Below, piece after piece: positions 17,301 through 22,682 of a stretch of 48,930 nucleotides of DNA. A program made the translations under genes and the position numbers. The notes beneath the pieces are model-generated. The model ran no database searches, was not told where the DNA came from, and worked only from the letters and a program-made list of their open reading frames with translations. Every line of letters starts with the position of its first letter. The stretch's first letter is position 1. Location of the stretch: NCBI GenBank assembly GCA_016198755.1, contig JACQIB010000005.1, positions 1 through 48,930 on the forward strand, given 5' to 3'. This DNA is from Candidatus Aenigmatarchaeota archaeon. GTDB taxonomy: Archaea; Aenigmatarchaeota; Aenigmatarchaeia; Aenigmatarchaeales; JACQIB01.

Positions 17301-17544
17301 AGAGAGTGATATATTCTGGCAAAAGTACTGGAGACTGCTATTTAACGAGAAGGCTCCTTCAGCTCAAGTAAGGGCTGAGATACTGAAGGATACGTACATG
17401 GGAGAGGTAATAGCTGATATAGCAACAGTAGATAGGTATCCAAAATACAAGAAATTCGCTGATGTAAGATATGGGAGGGATTTTAACAAAGTAGTAAATG
17501 ATTTTAAAGATACTTTTAAGGGCAGAAATACTGTTCTAGGATAA
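11371..17544 (+). CDS. Giant exported membrane protein 2: three LamG-like domains, PD-(D/E)xK nuclease-like core, C-terminal zincin
   Basis: About 2057 aa. A signal peptide (residues 1-20) is followed by three concanavalin/LamG-like domains (about 21-205, 285-463, 594-770) that share I-G-T-T-x-E-A, H-T-Y-R-I-x-F and W-D-Y-I/V motifs. Between the first two lie a Thr-rich linker and a Cys-rich patch. Y-R-V-L-V-K-P-D-G-S-E (about 855) repeats a segment of giant 1. A transmembrane helix spans about 1191-1217. Helical sequence leads to Y-C-T-G-S-x6-C-T-G-E (about 1538-1553), also shared with giant 1. I-I-D1689-I-D1691 then A-A-E1705-V-K1707-S fits a PD-(D/E)xK nuclease core. The C-terminus holds a zincin, H1969-E-L-M-H1973, with G-E2012-V-I-A-D2015 as the probable third-ligand motif. 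ATG 11371 is chosen; GTG 11353 is an alternative. I infer a surface-anchored toxin-like effector with a protease of unknown target. Confidence 0.8.
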   Translation: MFILIFFFTLIAALPSAVIAADVVYTADNTPEQAGWSGSGGGSVSVSSGILDVNKPANTHYYFNKNVPELDNSIGTTFEARVKIVFGGMTSGYLSEHGTEHAYGAYFDIRDGTRLGGVAIGDNKIEFGKQFFAMDTKSDFHVYRLTLRGDSMLLYIDGNFVATEKASTASGSVITAAVSTSSWTGNGESLWDYIAYTSTGAYPANSYSFPGLPVIIKNILITPIAVETTASTTSTTTTTIALTTPAFPVNEITPKSCPIYITNPCSASEVYDDKTCSCVKKPELDMIEYSGDLLPAKSTPAWTDIAATWANSVSDGVLKIAGPPGEMNGYKLKLEITPYDDFTIEARLKIEEADPVYGLLLEFWDGKKNEGLILHKDRIRLMMGKTEYRMDTTSYHTYRIEFTQRDKKTRVFVDGKEVLSGTGVYYTDAYKGIAIGHIVTNVGTSKSYWDYVKFWYGASETPPEKEKDGFVSTGTFCSDKEPSALIYAPYTASTSAFRADYYVNSVPMDYTGQACDSPTPSTGLYTYNFKVAVGSGVEKTTHQYRGQVCLPTSCKEYISSFKKSKTLELPEGKYMLSLSAFVNDIAARSQIDSAAEIYTANRLPGKEGWNIVGGVDSLSVNGGILYYNGPAGIHYLSRDIAADNSIGTTVEANMRGIPKSPLAAIIDVADGKGYIEMELKPSWIVFGGQQYDFDARDSFNTYRITLKGNVATLYLNGKYFATATPIETNENEVIFGKSTKESSAAANSQWEYIDYTTSGAYSPDDYSFPQISYTHTIEVSADYPVIYPQITEHISIPSEKISLDSWTDPYDINTHTSTGGCGANSCNSNEQKETSPSIKIASSNKYTLDTYIFYRVLVKPDGSEEIIDQYKYNNHISTRSEPVQGQTGVNRYFAEYTLPEKILELKGAGDYTVEVRRIRIPALTAEKNPNIGIDSVVNLYDAELINNHTFETGWEKFPGQERSWNHDYYMCTKTPASIFSSTGSLDLTKVTDNACVNLNMFQVNESYCKFPYQSYRYLHTSYQSLVYNDYYDLIQDWKYQSCWLELLTNKSISTKSLGENIAAYVYSANDGGVDVAPAYEYRKLAVGDRFSITLSNGWKIEKLDTNYISATHEGGLCTDSIPPVCSIPYEFKALKEGNTKIVLSSVGAGIIEIKVVELDIEGSPAAFPFVLDAGHGNGTSGATGDSTSNTGTAPLAFVITLAAGAGGIYAVSRGALAGKKLFGDDTLGTGERRKVPLEIKIDDSKRKPAHVIYTGDGEVRLRGEFLAKNGIQVWNANENTYVSPLLTLPFAENANDMLPPHSKPTYQPAPPIKTVPGGNWGMKGAAPVQRPPETKASKATAAIVNSAKIALGLTGSAKTFGPNKIVNAAILGSFAGIQNNTNKKLITMKDKIINGVGSLFGKIGGMFGNIKNPEEFMDKNGPYIALGPSGIGFKAARSLTQLFENKASGIPILGKIAGGLRAVGDFGYGFGKSLYNTAKGLVYDLPKAVYNWATTSKDHWGDIKNAGKFIANGVSWMAIHPAETGGMIKNLAQQAWNYCTGSFMNAGECTGEIAQLFVGGGTVGTVSKIGKVAKVVEGVETITKAERALNVAGKAGGIARKTETATTVIKTIKVNYGKRIGEIVEGIAKNSKYNNPEKLENLAKKIQALTKSDEAGASMELRKLREAIKNGDEIYDINMRGKITKNIIDIDRLGKEAKGAKYAAEVKSVTPQMMQDAKSWKNWIRKDILDTGRKLSDAKKEIPELRDITKLKFELPTDSLKARLPDGTSFEKLLKEELKKSLKMDKPDFEVVLNGKVVTAESGLSPAAEANLWRALFPMEKSSEITKIEKVTSSISRIEKPTGKISNLGKTIEAEELTKLSSYKKATLSAEKIEKTFNQEYRKALLKEFPDMKKTKLKVEDITEKFVGHITQKMPLASTRDVEGLWQKFGGRITDITVYRKRVQGLVKNGLDGVPELTKTESTKWIVQHELMHQASKESDIFWQKYWRLLFNEKAPSAQVRAEILKDTYMGEVIADIATVDRYPKYKKFADVRYGRDFNKVVNDFKDTFKGRNTVLG

Positions 17545-17644
17545 CGAAGTAAATATACATCATGCGAGGTGAAATAGCTTCATTTTGTGCTTTGCGTATG
17601 TTACAATTTAACATATTGTATGTTATATAATATTAACATAAAAT

Positions 17645-17827
17645 GGTGCCCCCAATGGGATTTTCTCCCTAGTTTTGAATTCATGCTACGCGGAAAATTT
17701 GCTCCGCGCAGTCCCATGTGTCAAGCTTGAGAAGCTTGCATCCTTCTCCGTGCCCTGGCTACCTGAGGGGGTAGGCCGGTAGGGGGAAACTTCCCCCTGC
17801 GGGCGGACCGGACTAGACGATGGGGGC
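17645..17827 (-). ncRNA. Structured non-coding RNA of unknown family (~183 nt)
   Basis: The ends close in a perfect 7-bp stem, GCCCCCA (17827-17821) with TGGGGGC (17654-17648), followed by ACCA (17647-17644) and a T run. Directly inside, ATGGGA (17717-17712) pairs with TCCCAT (17660-17655), stacking on the end helix. Other hairpins: CCGGT...ACCGG enclosing AGGGGG/CCCCCT; CTACC/GGTAG; CAAGCTT/AAGCTTG; CGCGGA/TCCGCG. The minus strand is preferred because a TATA box is centred 26 bp before 17827, as for both tRNA genes here, and because the 3' end is CCA-like. It lacks a T arm, so it is not an ordinary tRNA, and I could not find the diagnostic motifs of SRP RNA or a complete RNase P RNA. No convincing ORF covers it. 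An RNA on the plus strand is possible (TTATATAATATT at 17623). Confidence 0.55.
17765..17799. repeat. 35-bp palindrome-bearing repeat, copy 1 (inside the ncRNA)
   Basis: Matches 31444-31478 without gaps at 31 of 35 positions. The shared core AGGGGGAAACWTCCCCCT is a near-perfect inverted repeat. Confidence 0.6.
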
Positions 17828-17849
17828 AAGAGTTGTTTGGGGAGAAGAA

Positions 17850-17860
17850 GTTTAAAAGCC
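17850..17860 (-). promoter_or_regulatory. TATA box for the structured RNA
   Basis: GGCTTTTAAAC on the minus strand, centred about 26 bp before 17827. The same spacing is seen for the tRNA-Arg and tRNA-Pro genes of this window. Confidence 0.5.
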
Positions 17861-17926
17861 TTATGTTTAGGCCTGCGCCCCTATAGGAAGAAAAGGGATT
17901 TAAGCCTTCTGTGCAAGGCATTTGCT

Positions 17927-18370
17927 ATGGGAGAAGAGGTTGTTCTTGCCGGTGTAGTTGGCGTATCCTTGGGCTGCGCTGGCGCTGCTCTATATGCTAA
18001 CTATAGAAGGAGTTTAAAATTCGCTTCAGGAATTATGGATAATCTGGAAAGAGAATATAAAAGTATTATTGGAGACCCGGCATATCGCGGATTTGATAGG
18101 TTCCCAAGCAGAGAGTGGGCAAGGGGAAGTTTGCAGAGAATGCGGGGTGTAACTGCTATAAAGCTGTCTGAAGTGAAAGAGGCATGGCTCATAAACTGGA
18201 CTGTAAGGTATAGGTTAGAGGAGGATTTTGGGATTATGGGGAGGGCACTGGATAGGATGTATGATCAAGCCGGAAGCAACGCTGGGTTAGAACCTGTTTG
18301 GACTTATCTGAAAAACTTGAATGAAACTGGAGAAGTAGCTGGTGTACTTATAAGAAAAGGGAGGTTGTAA
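17927..18370 (+). CDS. Small protein with one N-terminal membrane segment, function unknown
   Basis: 147 aa. Residues about 5-24 form a hydrophobic helix (V-V-L-A-G-V-V-G-V-S-L-G-C-A-G-A-A-L-Y-A) followed by Arg-Arg, so the rest, a mostly helical soluble domain, is probably cytosolic. No domain is recognised. The start at 17927 is placed by a TATA-like GATTTAAGCC centred about 25 bp upstream (leaderless); a longer frame beginning at 17837 would include a basic extension without initiation signals. It ends 5 bp before the convergent sugar-epimerase gene. Confidence 0.6.
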   Translation: MGEEVVLAGVVGVSLGCAGAALYANYRRSLKFASGIMDNLEREYKSIIGDPAYRGFDRFPSREWARGSLQRMRGVTAIKLSEVKEAWLINWTVRYRLEEDFGIMGRALDRMYDQAGSNAGLEPVWTYLKNLNETGEVAGVLIRKGRL

Positions 18371-18375
18371 TGGAA

Positions 18376-19419
18376 TTAGAACAACCTTCTGTTATCTTCA
18401 ATCCACTTGTACAGTTTGCCTATTCCCTCTTCTAAAGAAATTTTCGGTTCCCAGCCCAGCAATTCTTTGGCTTTAGAAATGCCGGAAACATAAACTTTCT
18501 GGTCGTTTGGCCACCAGTCACCCCAGTTTATTTTCACTGTTTTCCCGCTTATTTTCTCCAAAAGCTCCTTAAGCTCTAAAATTGAAAGATTCTGCTTTGG
18601 CCCGCCGCCTAAATTGAACACTTGTCCTGAAAGTTTGTCTGCTTTATCTATAAACATCTGCCAAGCTCTGATTAAATCTTCAACAAAAATTGGATCTCTT
18701 ACCTGTTTACCATCACCAAAAACAGGCCATACTCTTCCCAGAGCTGTGGAAATTGTGAAATTAGCAATCCAACCCTGCTCTGCATTCCCAAACTGATTTA
18801 AACCATAGATAGTAGACATGCGGAAAATTCCAGAGCGGATCCATCCCCTCAGCCCATAATCCTGAACATACAAATCAGCTGCTGCTTTAGAACAGCCATA
18901 TGGAGTTCTTCCGCAGCCGTCTATTGGAAAGGTTTCCGGTATCCCTTCTGCATCCAGTTTTTTATCTGAAAAAGAATAGCGTTTCTCCCCTTCTGTTACA
19001 GGCAGTTTATTGACATTATCCCCATAAACCTTGTTTGTGGAGCAGAAAATAAAAATCGGCTTTCTCCCACCCTTCCTTGCTCCTTCCAGAACATTAAAAG
19101 TTCCAAGAGTGTTTGTTTCAAAGTCTGTTCTCGGATCCTCTATACTTTTAATTGCTGCCACTTGAGCTGCTGTATGGATTATTAGATCTGCCTCTGCAGC
19201 TAGCTTTTCTGTTAAAGCTGTATCTGTTGTGGAGCCTTCTATTTTCTTTATTTCCTTAGGCAAACGGTTCCAGTTCCAGTTTGCAGCTTCAGCAGGGAGA
19301 TTAGAGTTCTTGTGACGCGAAAGATTGTCCAGAACAGTTACAGAATGCCCCTGCTGGGCAAAATAAATTGCAGCATGGGAACCTATAAAACCGCCCCCGC
19401 CTGTTACAAGCACTTTCAT
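18376..19419 (-). CDS. NAD-dependent nucleotide-sugar epimerase, CDP-paratose 2-epimerase-like
   Basis: 347 aa extended SDR: N-terminal V-T-G-G-G-G-F-I-G-S-H binds NAD; the catalytic S-T-N-K-V-Y-G and Y-G-C-S-K (YxxxK) follow. The segment F-R-M-S-T-I-Y-G-x-x-Q-F-G-x-x-x-Q-G-W is characteristic of CDP-paratose/tyvelose 2-epimerases, and R-D-P-I-F-V-E-D-L and F-N-L-G-G-G mark the sugar-nucleotide site. It probably epimerises a nucleotide-linked deoxysugar for surface glycans, but the exact substrate is an inference. The ATG lies about 25 bp after CTTTTAAAGC, a clear TATA box. Confidence 0.85.
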   Translation of the reverse strand: MKVLVTGGGGFIGSHAAIYFAQQGHSVTVLDNLSRHKNSNLPAEAANWNWNRLPKEIKKIEGSTTDTALTEKLAAEADLIIHTAAQVAAIKSIEDPRTDFETNTLGTFNVLEGARKGGRKPIFIFCSTNKVYGDNVNKLPVTEGEKRYSFSDKKLDAEGIPETFPIDGCGRTPYGCSKAAADLYVQDYGLRGWIRSGIFRMSTIYGLNQFGNAEQGWIANFTISTALGRVWPVFGDGKQVRDPIFVEDLIRAWQMFIDKADKLSGQVFNLGGGPKQNLSILELKELLEKISGKTVKINWGDWWPNDQKVYVSGISKAKELLGWEPKISLEEGIGKLYKWIEDNRRLF

Positions 19420-19458
19420 GCTACCAGTTTCTAGGGTAAGCTTTTAAAGCTTTTGGGC

Positions 19459-19764
19459 TTAGAGGTAGGTTTCAATCCAGCTTTTCAGTTCAGCCTTTCC
19501 CCTCAAACCTATAAGCCTGGAAACCTGCTTTCCATTCTGGAACAAAACCAGAGTTGGTATGCTCATTACCATGAACTGCTGAGCTATTACAGGATTTGAG
19601 TCCACATCCAACTCGAGAAACTTTACTTTTTTCATTTCCTTCTCCAACTCCAAAAGAAGCGGGTGGAGAGCATGGCAGGGACCGCACCAATCTGCTGAAA
19701 AGTCCACAAGAACTAATCCTGTTCCAGTATCTTTGCTAAATGTTGCATCCACTGTATTTTCCAT
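19459..19764 (-). CDS. trxA: Thioredoxin
   Basis: 101 aa, the typical length. V-D-F-S-A-D-W-C27-G-P-C30 is the classical redox-active site, and M-S-I-P-T-L-V carries the conserved cis-proline. It reduces protein disulfides in the cytosol; no signal peptide is present. A TATA-like AT-rich region lies just upstream of the ATG. The epimerase gene follows on the same strand after 39 bp but has its own TATA box, so the two may be transcribed separately. Confidence 0.95.
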   Translation of the reverse strand: MENTVDATFSKDTGTGLVLVDFSADWCGPCHALHPLLLELEKEMKKVKFLELDVDSNPVIAQQFMVMSIPTLVLFQNGKQVSRLIGLRGKAELKSWIETYL

Positions 19765-19823
19765 GAGCTAGAATAGTGTTTAAGCTAAATAAAAAGGGTT
19801 ATGTTTCTGTTTTTTTGAGTTTA

Positions 19824-20393
19824 CTAGGAAATTACTGCTATCTTTGCCCCTGCCAGCTTAATCAAATCCCCTACAGAAAGTTCAAGTCCAAATTTTGGAT
19901 TGCCTGAGCTAATGCTTACTTTTCCTTTTGCAGCCAGCTTTTTATCCACAATAACAGGAAGTATTTGTTTTATTCCTATAGGAGCTGTTGTGCCAGCTGG
20001 CATTCCTGTAAGCTTTTTCAGCAAGGCCTCGGAAGCAAACTGCAGCTTTCCTGTTCCTACAATATCCCTTACAAGCCCAGCCTTTACTTTCCTATCACCT
20101 GAAACACAGGCTATACAGCTATTTTCCCCGTCTGTCAGTACAATGCACTTTACAATTGAAGAAGCTGGCCTGTGTCTTTCTTTTGCAATTTCCTCAGAGG
20201 TATAGGCTGCCCTGCTATGGGGAAGAGGGCTAAAAGCCACACCATGCTCAAGCAGGTATCTTGTAACTGGTGTTGAGGGTACTTTTGGTAGTTTTTCTTT
20301 TACTCTCTTTACTGCTTTCAGAACTTTCTTAACTGCTTTTTTAGCAGTTTTAACTGTTCTCTTAACACCCTTTTTGGAGTGTCTTTTTGCCAT
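19824..20393 (-). CDS. YbaK/ProX-type aminoacyl-tRNA deacylase with a lysine-rich N-terminal tail
   Basis: 189 aa. Residues about 45-189 match the YbaK/prolyl-tRNA editing domain (T-S-E-E-I-A-K-E-R, I-V-K-C-I-V-L-T-D, A-P-I-G, V-S-I-S-S-G-N-P-K-F-G-L-E-L), which hydrolyses mischarged aminoacyl-tRNA, usually Cys or Ala on tRNA-Pro. The first 40 residues are an unusual histone-H1-like tail made of Lys, Arg, Ala and Val, not part of the family; it is likely to help bind tRNA or nucleic acid (inference). The start ATG directly follows an AT-rich promoter region. The specific amino acid removed cannot be told. Confidence 0.85.
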   Translation of the reverse strand: MAKRHSKKGVKRTVKTAKKAVKKVLKAVKRVKEKLPKVPSTPVTRYLLEHGVAFSPLPHSRAAYTSEEIAKERHRPASSIVKCIVLTDGENSCIACVSGDRKVKAGLVRDIVGTGKLQFASEALLKKLTGMPAGTTAPIGIKQILPVIVDKKLAAKGKVSISSGNPKFGLELSVGDLIKLAGAKIAVIS

Positions 20394-20479
20394 ATATAAT
20401 ATTCTGTTTTGGGAATTAAAAGCTTCTTTTTTTCCCCTTAAAAATCGGGTTTTATAAAACTTACTTTCCTAACTTTACC

Positions 20480-21220
20480 ATGCTGCAAACTCTTAGAATG
20501 AGAAATGGTAGCACACTCCAGCATGGAAGTATAACATTGCTTGATGCAAATGTTTTAGTTGGTGCAGCAACTGGACGACACAAGTATGATACAGGATTTG
20601 TAGATGACATTAAAAGCGGGCTGTATTCTACTCCTGTTGCTATAGCTGATGTTACATTGGATGAAGCCAACGCAGTTTGTAAAAGACCTGATGTTGGAGG
20701 AGATTCAAACAGTATTTGGAGAGATATATCAAGTAGCAATATTCCGTGCTATTTGATAGATACAGGACTTTTGGATGCTTGGAGGCAGCCAACCACAGTT
20801 GTTTTAAAAGAACTTTCAAGGTACGAAACTTCCATAAATCCCGCTTACAGGCAGCTTGTGCAAAGAATGCCGCTGCATAATAACAATAACAAACCCAGAA
20901 ACTCCTGCGGTGACAGGATAGTTGCATATGCTGCCCTATATTTGAGAGAAAAAGTAGCTGGTAGTGTCAGCCTTCTTACATGGGACTCTGATTTTAATGT
21001 TATTGCACAGGACATGAAAAGGCTTGGAATTTGTGTGAATAATACTAAAGATCACATAAAAGGGATTGGAATGAAACCAGAAGCATTTAATGGCAGACCT
21101 CTTTGTAAAGAGCGGGCAGATAGCTTATCTCCTAAACCGGAAGATCTAGACAGAATGACTGTAACAGAAGCCCTTAGAGCCAGTGGAATTACTGTAACAA
21201 TAAAAAATAAAACATCTTAG
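20480..21220 (+). CDS. PIN-domain ribonuclease-like protein 1
   Basis: 246 aa. The acidic positions of a PIN nuclease are all present: L-L-D22-A-N-V-L-V, D61-E62-A-N, C-G-D145-R-I-V-A-Y-A-A-L, and T-W-D169-S-D171-F. Such proteins cut RNA with bound Mg2+ or Mn2+. The last 65 residues form a tail absent from the neighbouring paralogue. The gene is a tandem duplicate of the one at 21259, and the promoter is duplicated as well (GTTTTATAAAAC, then AAAACTTAC, then ATG 26 bp after the TATA box). No VapB-like antitoxin is adjacent, so a role in RNA processing is as likely as a toxin role. Confidence 0.75.
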   Translation: MLQTLRMRNGSTLQHGSITLLDANVLVGAATGRHKYDTGFVDDIKSGLYSTPVAIADVTLDEANAVCKRPDVGGDSNSIWRDISSSNIPCYLIDTGLLDAWRQPTTVVLKELSRYETSINPAYRQLVQRMPLHNNNNKPRNSCGDRIVAYAALYLREKVAGSVSLLTWDSDFNVIAQDMKRLGICVNNTKDHIKGIGMKPEAFNGRPLCKERADSLSPKPEDLDRMTVTEALRASGITVTIKNKTS

Positions 21221-21258
21221 AAAATCATGCTTTTAAAACTTACATTCCAATTCTACAC

Positions 21259-21885
21259 ATGCTGCGAAATGTATATATGAGAAAAAACAACGATCAACCA
21301 CACTACAATTCAGTGGCACTTTTAGATGCGAATACATTTGTGAGTGCGGCCTGTGGAAGAGGAGGAAAAGCCTATAATTTGTTAACATCATCCTTTCTAA
21401 AAACTGCTTCGGGCGCATTGGCTATGGCTGATATTACAATGAGAGAGGCAGAAGGTGTGTGCGAAAGAACGGTTAATCAACAACCATTTGGTAGATTAGT
21501 TGGCTCTATTAAAGGTTCTCCAATGCCTTTCCTGCTGATAGAAACAGGATTCTTGAGTGCATGGTATAGAAGTGTGGAAGCCACAATAAAAGAGTTAAAT
21601 GAATACGGAAGCCTTGTAGACTCTACACACAGAGAAATTGTACAAAAAATGCCTGTAGATATTAGAAGGCTGAGAGCTTCATGCGGGGATAGGATTGTTG
21701 CATACTCTGCTCTTTATTTAAGGAAAAGTGTTGCAGATTCTGTTTCGATTGTTACATGGGATTCTGATTTCGATGGTATAAAAGAGGACTTGAGAACACT
21801 TGGAATTGAAGTCTACAATGCAAGAGAATATTTAAATCATAAAAAAGCAGTGGCGGGCCCGGAGGGATTTGAACCCCCGGTCTGA
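21259..21885 (+). CDS. PIN-domain ribonuclease-like protein 2, 3' end overlapping a tRNA gene
   Basis: 208 aa, paralogous to the preceding protein over nearly its full length. Active-site positions: L-L-D23-A-N, E63, C-G-D144-R-I-V-A-Y, T-W-D168-S-D170-F. Its last 12 codons run antisense through the 3' half of tRNA-Arg, so its C-terminus is dictated by tRNA sequence (G-P-E-G-F-E-P-P-V). The start ATG is about 25 bp after GCTTTTAAAAC (21229-21239). The TATA region and the first residues (M-L-x-x-x-x-M-R) match those of the first copy. Confidence 0.75.
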   Translation: MLRNVYMRKNNDQPHYNSVALLDANTFVSAACGRGGKAYNLLTSSFLKTASGALAMADITMREAEGVCERTVNQQPFGRLVGSIKGSPMPFLLIETGFLSAWYRSVEATIKELNEYGSLVDSTHREIVQKMPVDIRRLRASCGDRIVAYSALYLRKSVADSVSIVTWDSDFDGIKEDLRTLGIEVYNAREYLNHKKAVAGPEGFEPPV

Positions 21886-21980
21886 TGGTTTCTTCTGCGC
21901 CTCCTGATTGGGGAGGTGCCGGAACCGTTAAGGTTCTGGCTCCGAAGCCATCTGCTCTATCCAGGCTAAGCCACGGGCCC
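21851..21980 (-). tRNA. tRNA-Arg(UCG) with a 52-nt intron at position 37/38
   Basis: Acceptor GGGCCCG (21980-21974) pairs with CGGGCCC (21861-21855), followed by discriminator G and encoded CCA. The anticodon stem GATGG (21952-21948) pairs with CCATC (21888-21884). The loop reads C-T-TCG-G then A once 21941-21890 is removed, so the anticodon is UCG (21945-21943). The T arm is GGGGG-TTCAAAT-CCCTC. The intron sits at the canonical archaeal 37/38 site and contains its own hairpins. The TATA box is at 22003-22010. Confidence 0.92.
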
Positions 21981-22002
21981 AAATTGTTTTGTTAGTGCGC
22001 AG

Positions 22003-22010
22003 TTTTAAAG
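22003..22010 (-). promoter_or_regulatory. TATA box for tRNA-Arg
   Basis: CTTTAAAA on the minus strand, centred 27 bp before the tRNA 5' end. Confidence 0.6.
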
Positions 22011-22055
22011 CTGCGTTCTGATGAGCTTAAATAGATTTATTTTAATGGAGTATAC

Positions 22056-22682
22056 ATGGTATCAAGTGGGAGAAAAAGCATTATTTATGAAGGGTGGGCA
22101 GGAGCACGAACCGTGGACACACCTTTTGTTGTTGAACGGCAGCTAGGTCCAGATCCTAGAAAATATACTATATTCCCGAGGTATATGTTAGAAGCTGGCG
22201 TGTACACACCGGAAAATATATATACACATATAAGAATGCCCAAGGAAATAAAAGAAACTGTACTTACAGGACAGCTTATTCAGGATATAAGAACTGGATT
22301 TGAGTCTAACAATAAAAACGGTCTGAACATGATTGGATATATAGTCTGCCACTATAGAGAGGGGGAAATAAAAATGAGGGTTGTTGCTCTTTCACCTATA
22401 CACACGGGTTCGCCTATAAGCACACGCGAGCATGGTAGAAAACTTGTTGCACTTAGCAGAACAAATAGTGATCTTAGATTTGAGGGTATGATACCATTAC
22501 ATGATTTTGAAATTTATGAATATGGGAAAGCTCTTGAAATGGCTGCTGCAGACGTAGTTAGAGATGCAGATAGGTTGACTGAACTGGCAGCTGAGTTAAC
22601 AGGAATAAGAGATGAATATTCCAGAATGTATGGATATAGGTATGATGAACCTCACAATCTTTTAGTACCTGCCAGAGCTTAA
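22056..22682 (+). CDS. Hypothetical soluble protein (208 aa)
   Basis: No family is recognised. The protein has no signal peptide or membrane segment. It looks like an alpha/beta domain (residues 1-130) with a long helical, acidic C-terminal part rich in Ala, Glu and Arg. The ATG is preceded at about 27 bp by GCTTAAATA (22025-22033), a leaderless-type promoter, which supports it as a real gene. Its stop overlaps the 3' end of the convergent AsnRS gene by 4 bp. Confidence 0.6.
   Translation: MVSSGRKSIIYEGWAGARTVDTPFVVERQLGPDPRKYTIFPRYMLEAGVYTPENIYTHIRMPKEIKETVLTGQLIQDIRTGFESNNKNGLNMIGYIVCHYREGEIKMRVVALSPIHTGSPISTREHGRKLVALSRTNSDLRFEGMIPLHDFEIYEYGKALEMAAADVVRDADRLTELAAELTGIRDEYSRMYGYRYDEPHNLLVPARA

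Noticed and set aside
17645-17827. Calling the structured RNA a tRNA, SRP RNA or RNase P RNA
   Set aside because: No T arm or 7-nt anticodon loop could be built, the SRP core tetraloop region is absent, and only one weak resemblance to an RNase P conserved region was seen; left as unknown.
17721-17921. Minus-strand 66-aa frame across the structured RNA
   Set aside because: Basic, low-complexity product with no initiation signal; explained by the GC-rich stems.
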